DNA of 64,000 nucleotides from an uncultured Pelagibacteraceae bacterium. Its GTDB lineage: Bacteria > Pseudomonadota > Alphaproteobacteria > Pelagibacterales > Pelagibacteraceae. Below are positions 16,773 to 24,939 of the stretch, in pieces; within the stretch, counting starts at the first letter, position 1, and each line of letters begins with the position of its first letter. Below the pieces are notes generated by a model that saw nothing but the letters and a program-made list of their open reading frames with translations, did not search any database and was not told where the DNA came from. Where the stretch lies: the NCBI GenBank assembly GCA_902594705.1, contig CACJNI010000002.1, positions 62,001 to 126,000 on the forward strand, written 5' to 3'. Made by a program: the position numbers and the translations under genes.

Positions 16773-19010
16773 TTAATGTCCGATTCCGATAATAGTTAAA
16801 TCATCGTCTAGTATATCGTTATTTGCTTTTATACCAGTCTCTTTGTAATCTCTTTTTAAACTTTTAAGTCTTATTTCCTCTGTAGAATTTTCAAGTTCTT
16901 TTTGTAAAGAAGAATTTTGATGATTAAGTAAAAGTTTCTTAACTCCATCAATACCTATTTCGTTTTTATTTTCGTCCATACATTCTGAAAAACCATCAGT
17001 AAAACAATAAATTCTTCCTCCGTCTAATTTAAAAGTATCTAGCTTATAAACATTTTCATTTTTATGTTTGACTATTGCAAGAGGAGTAGAAGAAGATGAA
17101 TATTCAACAAAATCCTTTCCTTTTCTCAACAAAGCTGGTTGGTGACCTGCATTTGCAATTTCAATAATATCTGTTTTAATATTATAACATCCAACAATTG
17201 AGGTTATAAAAGTACCTGGCGGATTAGTTTCGTTTAAATCATTGTTCATTTCAAGTAGGATTTCATTCGGCTTAAATTTTAATCTAGAAAAAATTTTAAA
17301 TAAAGTAATTGCCTTTGCCATAACCATACCAGCATTAACTCCTTTGCCAGAAACATCTGATAATGTGAAATAAACAAGATCATCATGTAAATAAAAATCG
17401 TAAAAATCTCCTGAAATTTCTCTGGCTGGAATATTTAGTCCATAAATTGGATAATTAGACAAATCTCTATTTGGCATCAAACGTTTCTGCACATTCATTG
17501 CTAATTTGATTTCAGATGAAACTCTGTTTTTCCATTTATTTTTTTGTTTTTCACTTTGTTCTAATTTTTCCATCAAAAAATTGTATTGGGTACCAATAAT
17601 ACCGCTATCAGTGAATGGATCTTGAGGCGCTCTTAATGAGTAATCCTCAGTTTTTGCTTGATTGGTTAATACTTCAAGTAATTCGTGAGTATCTGTTGAT
17701 GCGTTGTGTTCTGATATATTTAAACCAAGTTCCTCTTGAATTTTACCTACTCGAAGTGGATAAATATAATTTATAGATTTAAAAATTATGTATGAAGCAA
17801 AAAAACAAAATCCACCAATGCTAAATGTTCCTATGATTTGAATTGTTAATTGTTCTAATCTTGTTTTATCTAGTCCCATCATTTCGAAATCACCAAATAT
17901 AGCAACTGATATAGTTCCCCACATACCTCCTACTAGGTGAACAGGTATAGCGCTAACAACATCGTCAATTCTTAATTTCTCTAATAAAATAATTGTTGAG
18001 CCTGATAAAATTCCTCCAATTGCTCCAATATATATTGCCTCCGATGGATTAACATAAGCACAACTTGCAGTAATTGAAACTAAACCAGCCAAAGGACCTG
18101 TAATCATAAATAACGGCTCTGGTTTTTTCATTACGATAATACCCATTGCACTTGAAAAGATTAAACCAAATGATGCTGACAAAAAGGTGTTAATTAATAT
18201 CAATGGAATTTTTAAATCCATTGCTCCATTTGCGCCACCATTAAATCCAAACCAACCGAACCATAAAATTAAAGCGCCAAGGGCAGCAATTGGTGTATTA
18301 CTTCCTTGAAACAATTTTTTATCTTTATCTTTTCTAAATCTACCTGTTCTACTTCCGATAATGAGTAATATTGCTAATGCCACCCAACCTCCAACCGAAT
18401 GGACAACAGAAGCACCTGCAAAATCTAAATAACCCATCTTACCTAGCCAACCAAATTTTACTGTTGGATTCGTAAAATCAAAAGCCCATGCCCAATGACC
18501 TACTATTGGGTACAAAATTCCTGAAGTTATAAATGTTATTATTACATATGAGAAAAATCTAAGTCTTTCAGCAACAGCTCCTGATATGATAGTTGCTGCT
18601 GTTGCAACAAACATTGCCTGAAATACAAAATATGTTTGGTAACCAGCAACTTTGGTTGTGAAAAAATAAAATTTATTTCCGAACAAGCCCATCACACTAG
18701 TTCCATACATCAATGCAAAACCAAAAGCCCAAAAAGTAACAACGGCTATTCCAAAATCTGTAATATTTTTAAGAGCAACGTTAATACTATTCTTGCTTCT
18801 TGATAAACCAGATTCTAAACACATAAATCCAGCCTGCATCAAGAAAACTAAAATAGCGCAAATTAACAACCAAAATGTATCTAAATTCGCTTGTAGTACA
18901 GCTTCTAATCTAAACTCTGTTGCTTTGATTGCTCCTTTACTTGTGAGCTCTAACTGACTTATTTTAGACTGTAGCTTATCAACCAAAATTTGGAGTTCAG
19001 CTACAGTCAT
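16773..19010 (-). CDS. Ammonium transporter fused to SpoIIE/PP2C phosphatase (Amt-SpoIIE, copy 1)
   Basis: A 745-residue fusion. Residues 1-40 form a short helical N-terminus. Residues about 43-420 are an Amt channel with the pore twin histidines H204 and H358, the gate region FQAMFVATAA, VGHWAW and LWFGWFGFNGG, so conduction looks intact. Residues 421-505 are a linker with EELGLNISEHNAS and a coiled coil. Residues about 505-745 are a SpoIIE-type phosphatase with metal-binding aspartates D535 (SGDFYDF), D552 (SDVSGKG), D672 (FTDGFSE) and D736/D737 (DDDLTI). The phosphatase would face the cytoplasm. A sensory role, dephosphorylating a STAS protein when ammonium passes, is inferred from the domains. 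It lies 10 bases behind the HMA gene. Confidence 0.93.
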   Translation of the reverse strand: MTVAELQILVDKLQSKISQLELTSKGAIKATEFRLEAVLQANLDTFWLLICAILVFLMQAGFMCLESGLSRSKNSINVALKNITDFGIAVVTFWAFGFALMYGTSVMGLFGNKFYFFTTKVAGYQTYFVFQAMFVATAATIISGAVAERLRFFSYVIITFITSGILYPIVGHWAWAFDFTNPTVKFGWLGKMGYLDFAGASVVHSVGGWVALAILLIIGSRTGRFRKDKDKKLFQGSNTPIAALGALILWFGWFGFNGGANGAMDLKIPLILINTFLSASFGLIFSSAMGIIVMKKPEPLFMITGPLAGLVSITASCAYVNPSEAIYIGAIGGILSGSTIILLEKLRIDDVVSAIPVHLVGGMWGTISVAIFGDFEMMGLDKTRLEQLTIQIIGTFSIGGFCFFASYIIFKSINYIYPLRVGKIQEELGLNISEHNASTDTHELLEVLTNQAKTEDYSLRAPQDPFTDSGIIGTQYNFLMEKLEQSEKQKNKWKNRVSSEIKLAMNVQKRLMPNRDLSNYPIYGLNIPAREISGDFYDFYLHDDLVYFTLSDVSGKGVNAGMVMAKAITLFKIFSRLKFKPNEILLEMNNDLNETNPPGTFITSIVGCYNIKTDIIEIANAGHQPALLRKGKDFVEYSSSSTPLAIVKHKNENVYKLDTFKLDGGRIYCFTDGFSECMDENKNEIGIDGVKKLLLNHQNSSLQKELENSTEEIRLKSLKRDYKETGIKANNDILDDDLTIIGIGH

Positions 19011-19020
19011 AAAATTTTTT

Positions 19021-19350
19021 TTAATCTATAAGTTTTCTTGCTTCTTCAGCGTCTGTAATTATGCCATCAACACTAATTACTTTAACTACTTCAAATCCGG
19101 TACCTAATATTGCATTTTTATATTCATCCTCAGATAAATTTGATTTATCTGCAAAAGTAGATACCGCAACTCCTTCTGGCCAAGAAACTGTAACTGTAGC
19201 ATCAGGACAAGCCTTTTGTAACGCTTCAGTGACCATTTTTTGACACTTGATACATATCATACCATTTACTTGTGCTATTTGCGTTTGAGCTGCAAATAAA
19301 TTAGTACTAAATAAAAGAAAACCTATAGTTAAGACTATTTTTTTTAACAT
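19021..19350 (-). CDS. Periplasmic heavy-metal-associated (HMA) domain protein
   Basis: A 109-residue protein. I choose the ATG at 19350 because TAAGGAAATT just before it is a good Shine-Dalgarno. A signal peptide (about 20 residues, ending NLFAAQ) precedes one HMA domain with the metal motif GMICIKCQKMV (MxCxxC) and FEVVKV in the last strand. Such domains bind Cu(I) or other soft metals, so a periplasmic metal-binding or chaperone role is likely; it lacks other domains. It is sandwiched between two Amt-SpoIIE genes and precedes copy 1 by 10 bases. No copper transporter is nearby, so the link with ammonium transport is unexplained. Confidence 0.8.
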   Translation of the reverse strand: MLKKIVLTIGFLLFSTNLFAAQTQIAQVNGMICIKCQKMVTEALQKACPDATVTVSWPEGVAVSTFADKSNLSEDEYKNAILGTGFEVVKVISVDGIITDAEEARKLID

Positions 19351-19373
19351 AATTTCCTTATTGTTTTTTATAA

Positions 19374-19402
19374 ATCGTATCATTTATACAGAAAACATAC
19401 AA
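19374..19402 (-). promoter_or_regulatory. Predicted sigma-70-type promoter for HMA gene and Amt-SpoIIE copy 1
   Basis: On the minus strand TTGTAT (19397-19402) and TACGAT (19374-19379) are separated by 17 bases. The likely start of transcription is about 15 bases before the HMA gene's Shine-Dalgarno. It sits in the only gap between the two Amt genes. The boxes are imperfect, and an alternative extended -10 (TGTATAAAT) overlaps them. Confidence 0.35.
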
Positions 19403-19429
19403 AATAAATTAGATCAAAATGGGGAAATG

Positions 19430-21580
19430 TTATTTACCAATTGAAATTAACGTTAAATCATCACTTAATTTATTTTCACCTGCAACTTTCACTACTTCTT
19501 TTGTAATTTCATTTAGTTGTTTTTTTACATCCTGATTGAAGTTTTTCTCAATTATTTGAATTGATCCTTCTATTCCTATTTCCTCACCTGAACTATTTAA
19601 GCTTTCGGATAAACCATCTGTGAAAGCACAAAACCTGTTATTTTCTAGCTTAACTTTGTGAGTTTTATAGACTGACTTATCCTTTTGAAGTATTACACCC
19701 ATTGGTGGAGAATTACTTTCAAATTGCTCATAATTTCCAGAAGATGATCTAATTATAGCTGGCTGATGACCGCCATTTACCCATCTTAATTCATCCGTCC
19801 TCATATTATATTCTCCCAAAATACTAGTAACAAACATGCCACCTGTTTTAGTTAAAAACAGATCATTGTTCATATGAAACATCATTTCATCTGGATCTAC
19901 TTGATCTCTAGACATTATTTCAAAAAGAGTTGATGCTTTTGCCATTACCATTCCAGCATGAATTCCTTTACCCGCAACATCTGCAATAATAAAGTAAACG
20001 CTATCATTGTGAGGATAAAAACTAAAGAAGTCTCCTGAAACTTCTCTAGCTGCAATATTTATTCCGTGTACAGGATAATTTTCCAAGTTTCTTTTTGGTA
20101 GGAAATTTTCTTGGACTTTTACTGCAAGTTTTACTTCATTTGAAATTCTGTCTCTCCATACCTTCTTTTCAGACTCACTGGTTTCTAGTTTGTTCATCAA
20201 CCTATTATAATAAAGACCGATCACACCTCCAGCTGTAAATGGATCTTGAGGTCCTCTGATTGTTAAATCACCCGATTCAGATTGTTTTTCTAAAATTGTA
20301 ATTAAATCATGTTCTACAGAAGTTGCATTATGTTCAGCAATATTAAGACCTAATTCTTCATGCAAAGGACTTACTCTTAAAGGATAAATATAATTTAAAA
20401 TTTTTAATAAGATATATGAACCAAAAAATGAAAATACACCGATTGAAACAATTCCGATAAATTGAGCTTTGATTTGTTCTAGTCTTGTTAATCCTGTTCC
20501 AAGTATTTCAAGATCACTAAATAAACCTACAGCAATAGTTCCCCAAACCCCCGCTGCCAAATGAACAGGCACAGCACCAACAACATCGTCTATTTCAAAT
20601 TTGTTTAAAAATTCATTTACAAAAATTGCTACTACCGCTCCTATAATTCCAACAAATATTGAAGTCACTGATGTCATTGAATTACATCCTGCTGTAATTG
20701 CAACTAATCCTGCAAGTGGTCCAAGTATTACATAATAAGGATCTGGTTTTTTAAATAATGCAAATGAAATTCCAAGACCCGTTAGTAATCCAAAAGAAGC
20801 AGCAAGAAATGTATTTATTAATATTAGAGGAACTGCTTGATCCATTGCGCCATTACTTCCACCATTAAAACCAAACCACCCGAACCATAAAATCAAAGTA
20901 CCTAAAACTGCTAAAGGAAAACTTGAGCCTGTGAACTTTCCTTTATTTGCATCTGAATATTTTCCTATTCTCGGACCTAAAATTAAAACAGCTGATAAAG
21001 CGATCCATCCTCCAACTGAGTGAACTATTGTACTTCCAGCAAAATCTACAAATCCAATATCTGTTAGCCATCCAGTTGTTTTAACTTGGCCTGTAACAGC
21101 AAGTAATTGCCTCGTAGCATCAATATTATTTAAATAACTAGAAGACCATGCCCAATGACCAACAATTGGATAAATAATCCCTGTAGCTATAATTGTGATA
21201 ATTAAGTATCCATTAAATTTCATTCTTTCAGCAACAGCACCTGAAACAATTGTAGCTGCGGTAGCAACAAACATTGCTTGAAAAACAAAGTAAGTCATGT
21301 ATTCAGCCTGATCAGTTTTAAAAAAGAATAAGTCAGTACCAAAATACCCATTAAAACTTTTTCCAAACATTAAGCCGAAACCAAATAACCAGAAAATTAC
21401 AACTGCAAGACCAAAGTCAGCAGCATTTTTAAGAGCAACGTTAATGCTATTTTTGTGCCTAGAAAGACCCGTTTCCATACACATAAAACCTGCTTGCATA
21501 ATGAAAACAAGAATTGCACAATCTATAACCCAAAGGGTATCAACAAATGATTTTACAGACTCCAGATCAACACTCTCCAT
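19430..21580 (-). CDS. Ammonium transporter fused to SpoIIE/PP2C phosphatase (Amt-SpoIIE, copy 2)
   Basis: A 716-residue paralogue of the previous fusion with the same order: Amt channel (about residues 14-400; twin histidines H187 and H340; the FQAMFVATAAT, VGHWAW and LWFGWFGFNGG blocks), linker with EELGLNIAEHNAT, coiled coil (about 455-495) and SpoIIE phosphatase (about 495-716). The metal-binding aspartates are D517 (SGDFFSF), D534 (ADVAGKG), D655 (FTDGLSE) and D707/D708 (SDDLTL). It lacks the longer N-terminal helix of copy 1. GAGGAAAT precedes the ATG closely. The gene follows its own strong-looking promoter. The pair probably arose by duplication of an existing fusion and may cover different ammonium ranges; that is inference. 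Confidence 0.93.
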   Translation of the reverse strand: MESVDLESVKSFVDTLWVIDCAILVFIMQAGFMCMETGLSRHKNSINVALKNAADFGLAVVIFWLFGFGLMFGKSFNGYFGTDLFFFKTDQAEYMTYFVFQAMFVATAATIVSGAVAERMKFNGYLIITIIATGIIYPIVGHWAWSSSYLNNIDATRQLLAVTGQVKTTGWLTDIGFVDFAGSTIVHSVGGWIALSAVLILGPRIGKYSDANKGKFTGSSFPLAVLGTLILWFGWFGFNGGSNGAMDQAVPLILINTFLAASFGLLTGLGISFALFKKPDPYYVILGPLAGLVAITAGCNSMTSVTSIFVGIIGAVVAIFVNEFLNKFEIDDVVGAVPVHLAAGVWGTIAVGLFSDLEILGTGLTRLEQIKAQFIGIVSIGVFSFFGSYILLKILNYIYPLRVSPLHEELGLNIAEHNATSVEHDLITILEKQSESGDLTIRGPQDPFTAGGVIGLYYNRLMNKLETSESEKKVWRDRISNEVKLAVKVQENFLPKRNLENYPVHGINIAAREVSGDFFSFYPHNDSVYFIIADVAGKGIHAGMVMAKASTLFEIMSRDQVDPDEMMFHMNNDLFLTKTGGMFVTSILGEYNMRTDELRWVNGGHQPAIIRSSSGNYEQFESNSPPMGVILQKDKSVYKTHKVKLENNRFCAFTDGLSESLNSSGEEIGIEGSIQIIEKNFNQDVKKQLNEITKEVVKVAGENKLSDDLTLISIGK

Positions 21581-21605
21581 TATTTCCTCTAAATTATTAT
21601 AAAAA

Positions 21606-21634
21606 ATTATACATCATAGATCATTGATGCTCAA
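21606..21634 (-). promoter_or_regulatory. Predicted promoter of Amt-SpoIIE copy 2 with a dyad between -35 and -10
   Basis: On the minus strand TTGAGC (21629-21634) and a perfect TATAAT (21606-21611) are spaced by exactly 17 bases, 26 bases before the start codon, ahead of the AGAGGAAAT ribosome-binding site. The spacer holds an inverted repeat CATCA-N8-TGATG (21612-21629), a possible operator whose occupancy would block polymerase. It is the best promoter match seen in the window. Confidence 0.6.
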
Positions 21635-21643
21635 AATAGGTTA

Positions 21644-21889
21644 TTATTCTTTTTTCTTCCAAATATAATAAAAAATGTAAGGGGATACAGCTGGAACTAC
21701 CCCAAACCAAAACCATTCGTCCCATCTAAAGCTTTTATCTAACATTGGACTTTTTAAACCGTTCCACCATGTTAAATAACCAATAAAAATTATCCATCCT
21801 AAACTAATAGTTAAATAAATTTTAAATTTTTTTGAAATATTGCTTAAAAAGAACGACTTAAGATTTTCAATGGTCTCTTGAAGATTCAT
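21644..21889 (-). CDS. Small hypothetical membrane protein (81 aa)
   Basis: An 81-residue protein with two membrane segments (about residues 23-42, IYLTISLGWIIFIGYLTWW, and 60-77, FWFGVVPAVSPYIFYYIW), a charged N-terminus and a KKKE tail. A WxxG turn and RWDEWFWFG in the loop are tryptophan-rich. The pattern resembles small bacterial inner-membrane proteins that have a DxxxRWDEW loop between two helices, but I do not recognise a function. It lies 6 bases after the second pilin gene, so it is probably carried on the pilin transcript. Confidence 0.7.
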   Translation of the reverse strand: MNLQETIENLKSFFLSNISKKFKIYLTISLGWIIFIGYLTWWNGLKSPMLDKSFRWDEWFWFGVVPAVSPYIFYYIWKKKE

Positions 21890-21895
21890 AAAGTT

Positions 21896-22327
21896 TTAAC
21901 ACTTAGCGGCGTCTTGAAAGCCCTTACCATTTAAACAAAATTTTTTAGGAGAAGAACTTGGTGTAATTTCTTTTGCAATTATTCTATATTTTTCATTATT
22001 CGTATTTATTACGACAGTGCAAATATTATAACCAAGGTCATCAGATATGCTGTCTGTCTCTCCTAAAAGTTCATCCTCAATACTTTTCGATGAAGTTGAA
22101 TCAGGATCACATGTAGTCGATCCACTTTTTGTGCTATAGTATGTTTGTTCGCCTGAATAGTACTCGGTCTGACCAAGCGCTATTTGTTGCATGATATTTT
22201 CAACAGCTTTCTTTTTAGCAGATGCTACATAGCCATTGTAACTAATAATTCCTATTGCTGAAATAATTCCTAAGATTGCAACTACGACTAAGAGCTCTAT
22301 TAAAGTAAAACCAGAACTCTTAGTCAC
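21896..22327 (-). CDS. Type IV pilin-like protein (second pilin)
   Basis: A 143-residue prepilin with the class III leader: a short basic start, then the cleavage site SSG^FTLIELLVVVAILGIISA with Glu at mature position 5. Four cysteines are present (TTCDPD, YNICTVV, KKFCLNG and the C-terminal AAKC), enough for disulphides including a C-terminal D-region loop. It starts with GTG (22327), 12 bases after the stop of the main pilin gene. It is cleaved by the prepilin peptidase encoded at 45897-46661 and assembled by PilBC. It may be a minor or alternative pilin; which one dominates is not certain. Confidence 0.88.
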   Translation of the reverse strand: MTKSSGFTLIELLVVVAILGIISAIGIISYNGYVASAKKKAVENIMQQIALGQTEYYSGEQTYYSTKSGSTTCDPDSTSSKSIEDELLGETDSISDDLGYNICTVVINTNNEKYRIIAKEITPSSSPKKFCLNGKGFQDAAKC

Positions 22328-22339
22328 AGAATTAATTTT

Positions 22340-22822
22340 TTATTCGGCTGTAACTGTACCCGTTACTATATTTGCTCCTGAGCATGGGTTACTTGTGGTA
22401 CCATCCGTAAAACATGTTTTAATTGTAACTACCTGGGAAGCAACTGCTACTGCCGTTTGTCCACTTGTTGGGGTAGCGGCATCTACAACTGCTGCAGAAC
22501 TAGTACTATACGGATTTTTGAAATCTGCTAAACCTGCAACAATAGCTGCTTTAAGTTTAGTGTCGTTTAATCTGTCCGTTGATGCACATGTGTGAGTACT
22601 ATGACCCATTAATTTTGCAGTATCATCTCCGTTAACTACACATTTTTGTAGTTCACTTGCAACAAACTTAACAACCGCTGCATGATTAGATTTTGCAGCT
22701 GATTTTTTTGCACCTGACGTGTAACCTGAATAAGCCACAACACCAACTGCTGCTAATATTCCAATGATTGCTACAACAACCAATAATTCTATAAGTGTAA
22801 AACCTTTATTATTCTTTTTCAT
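22340..22822 (-). CDS. pilA: Type IV major pilin (PilA-like)
   Basis: A 160-residue prepilin with leader MKKNNKG and the mature start FTLIELLVVVAIIGILAAVG, including Glu5. The globular part is Ala/Thr/Ser rich with two likely disulphide pairs (KCVVNGD/HTCASTD and KTCFTDG/NPCSGA), the last pair near the C-terminus as in type IVa pilins. It is the first gene after the divergent gap to the STAS gene, with TAGGATT about 10 bases before the ATG. The position and composition make it the best candidate for the major subunit. Confidence 0.9.
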   Translation of the reverse strand: MKKNNKGFTLIELLVVVAIIGILAAVGVVAYSGYTSGAKKSAAKSNHAAVVKFVASELQKCVVNGDDTAKLMGHSTHTCASTDRLNDTKLKAAIVAGLADFKNPYSTSSAAVVDAATPTSGQTAVAVASQVVTIKTCFTDGTTSNPCSGANIVTGTVTAE

Positions 22823-22963
22823 ATCTAATAATCCTATATTTAATAAAAATAAGTATATACATATAAATTATATCTTTTAAAAGGCAATATCTACACTGTA
22901 ATAGTAATCAAAATGGGTCATTTTTGTTGATTTAGTAAGGAAATTTAATAAATATTAATAATT

Positions 22964-23263
22964 ATGTCATATAAAGTTATCGAGGAAGGCAATGTTGCAA
23001 CAGTTCACCTAGATGGTGAAATAGACATGGATGTAACTGAAAAAGCAAAAGAAATTATTATGCCTCTAATTGAGGCAAAAAAAGAAGTTCATTTAAATTT
23101 AAAGGAAGTTCAGTACATGGACTCTTCAGGAATTTCAGTATTAATCGAAAGCCATCAAAAAGCAACTGAGCTTGGTACAAAAGTAATCCTGAAAGAAATT
23201 AGTAAATCAGTTCTTAAAGTAATTATGATGGCAAAACTAGAGCAAATTTTAAATTTGGATTAA
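22964..23263 (+). CDS. STAS-domain anti-sigma-factor antagonist (SpoIIAA/RsbV-like)
   Basis: A 99-residue single STAS domain. VHLDGEIDMDV gives the first beta/alpha turn and YMDSSGISVLIESHQ carries the phosphorylation motif D53-S-S-G; Ser55, next to Gly, corresponds to the serine phosphorylated in SpoIIAA. In partner switching the unphosphorylated form binds the kinase/anti-sigma factor and frees its target. The kinase-like gene follows 3 bases later, and SpoIIE phosphatases are encoded at 16773-19010, 19430-21580 and 46829-48118. It is divergent from the pilin operon. Confidence 0.92.
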   Translation: MSYKVIEEGNVATVHLDGEIDMDVTEKAKEIIMPLIEAKKEVHLNLKEVQYMDSSGISVLIESHQKATELGTKVILKEISKSVLKVIMMAKLEQILNLD

Positions 23264-23266
23264 TTC

Positions 23267-23698
23267 ATGAATGTGGCATTAAAATCAATTATAGAACAAA
23301 GAGATTTCGTAGTCAGTTCATCGAGTTTAAAAGAAGTAAGATCATTTTCAAGAGAAGTGTTTGAGAAAGTAAATATTGATCAAGATTTAAAAGACGAATT
23401 AGTTTTAGCAATTGCAGAGGCAGCACAAAATATCGTGAAACATGCTTACCAAGGAGAGGATACTGAAGATAAAATGGAGATCAAAATTTCATTAGAACAA
23501 GGTCACCTTGAAATAGGTTTTTTTGATAAAGGCAGACCAGTTGATGAAAAAAATGTCAGACACAGAAAAATTGATGATATCAAACCTGGAGGATTAGGAA
23601 CTTTTTTTATTCAACAAATAATGGATGCAGTAGTATTTAAAGAAGGTGAAAAACCTTGGATCAATCACTTAGTTCTTACGAAAAATTTAAATTCTTAA
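23267..23698 (+). CDS. Anti-sigma-factor-type serine kinase (RsbW/SpoIIAB-like HATPase)
   Basis: A 143-residue GHKL ATPase. The N box is LAIAEAAQNIVKHAY (E51, N55), the G1 box is GFFDKGRPVD (D87-x-G89) and the G2 box is PGGLGTFFIQQIMD. These are complete, so kinase activity is likely. It would phosphorylate the STAS protein encoded 3 bases upstream and hold an unknown target when the STAS protein is phosphorylated. No sigma factor is encoded in the window, so the target may be distant or not a sigma factor. It converges with pilC, the two stops overlapping by 4 bases. Confidence 0.9.
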   Translation: MNVALKSIIEQRDFVVSSSSLKEVRSFSREVFEKVNIDQDLKDELVLAIAEAAQNIVKHAYQGEDTEDKMEIKISLEQGHLEIGFFDKGRPVDEKNVRHRKIDDIKPGGLGTFFIQQIMDAVVFKEGEKPWINHLVLTKNLNS

Positions 23699-24936
23699 CC
23701 GCCAATAATTGCACCAACGTTAAAGATCGGTGAATACATCGCTATCATCAAACCACCGATCATTGTTCCCATAAATACAATCATAATTGGTTCAATCAAA
23801 CTTGACATATTATCTACCGCTGTATCAAATTCTTCTTCATAATAAGCTGAGACTGATGTAAACATCTCATCCAAGTTTCCGGTTTGCTCTCCTACTGAAA
23901 TTAATTGACTGAATGTTGGAGGAAAAACTGGTTCTTTTAAAAATAGTTTAGTTAAAGTATCGCCTGAGAAAACTCCTTTTTTAACATTTTCTAGTGCCTG
24001 AGTTACAACATCATTATTACTCACTTGTTTAGCAATCTCTATACTCTCTAATAAATTAACACCTGCAGAACTAAGATTTCCCATAATTAATGAAATTCTT
24101 GCAATTAAAGATTTTAAAATCATGTCTCCAAAAACTGGCATTTTTAAAACTCGTTGATGCCACTTATATCGAATTGCTGGAATTTTAGTTGTTGTATATT
24201 TAAATATAACAAAACTTACTATTGAAATTATTCCAAGTGTTAATCCACCAGCACCTCTCATAAAATTACTTGCATTTAAAATAACTGCTGTTGGTGTTGG
24301 TAAAGCAACACCCATTCCTTCATACATTTCAGCAAATACCGGGACAACTTTAATCAACATGAATACCATAACTGTTATAGCAACAGTAAACATTACTACT
24401 GGGTAAGTTAATGCACTTTTAATTTTCTTTTTAACTTTTTCTCTTTTTTCAAGTGAATCTACTAATTTTAATAAAAAAACATCTAATTTACCGCTGGCTT
24501 CTCCAGCTTTTATTAAATTTATGTATATATTATCAAATATTTTAGGGTATTTTTCAAAACACTTTGATAAGGTTATACCGCCTTCTAAACTCTTTCTAAT
24601 ATCTTCGATAATTTCTTTCAAAGTTGGGTGTTCAATCTGATCTCTAAGCATAGAAAGGACATTCAAAATTGGTAGACCGGCTTTAACCATTGTTGCAAAC
24701 TGTTTTGAGAAAATCATTACATCTGCAGGAGTAACTTTTTTCTTCCCAAATGAAAAACTACTCTTTTTTCCCTTCTCTTTTTCTGCCTTTTTTTTCTTAA
24801 CTTTTATTAAGTTAGTTATAATGATTTTTTGCTCTTTTAATTTATATGACGCTTCTTCTTGATTTAAAGCTTCTATTTCACCTTCGATATATTTTCCTGC
24901 TGATATTCCTTTATAGGAAAAAGTTTCGGCTGACAT
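23695..24936 (-). CDS. pilC: Type IV pilus inner-membrane platform protein PilC
   Basis: A 413-residue protein of the PilC/GspF family with the duplicated GspF domain. The first repeat starts at about residue 75 (MIFSKQFATMVKAGLPILNVL) and the second at about 275 (ISLIMGNLSSAGVNLLESIE), with three membrane segments including one near residue 180 and one at the C-terminus. KAGEASGKLD and VGEQTGNLDEMF are the family's GE-x-TG-L motifs. An N-terminal segment (SYKGISAGKYIEGEIEAL) matches the usual PilC start. It anchors PilB and PilT to the PilMNOP base. It starts 3 bases after the pilB stop. Confidence 0.94.
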   Translation of the reverse strand: MSAETFSYKGISAGKYIEGEIEALNQEEASYKLKEQKIIITNLIKVKKKKAEKEKGKKSSFSFGKKKVTPADVMIFSKQFATMVKAGLPILNVLSMLRDQIEHPTLKEIIEDIRKSLEGGITLSKCFEKYPKIFDNIYINLIKAGEASGKLDVFLLKLVDSLEKREKVKKKIKSALTYPVVMFTVAITVMVFMLIKVVPVFAEMYEGMGVALPTPTAVILNASNFMRGAGGLTLGIISIVSFVIFKYTTTKIPAIRYKWHQRVLKMPVFGDMILKSLIARISLIMGNLSSAGVNLLESIEIAKQVSNNDVVTQALENVKKGVFSGDTLTKLFLKEPVFPPTFSQLISVGEQTGNLDEMFTSVSAYYEEEFDTAVDNMSSLIEPIMIVFMGTMIGGLMIAMYSPIFNVGAIIGG

Positions 24937-24939
24937 CTA

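Noticed and set aside
22823-22963. Promoters for pilA and STAS genes in the divergent gap
   Set aside because: Several AT-rich partial matches exist (for example TTGCCT with TATGTA at 18 bases, and TTGTTG with AATAAA), but none stands out enough to be called.
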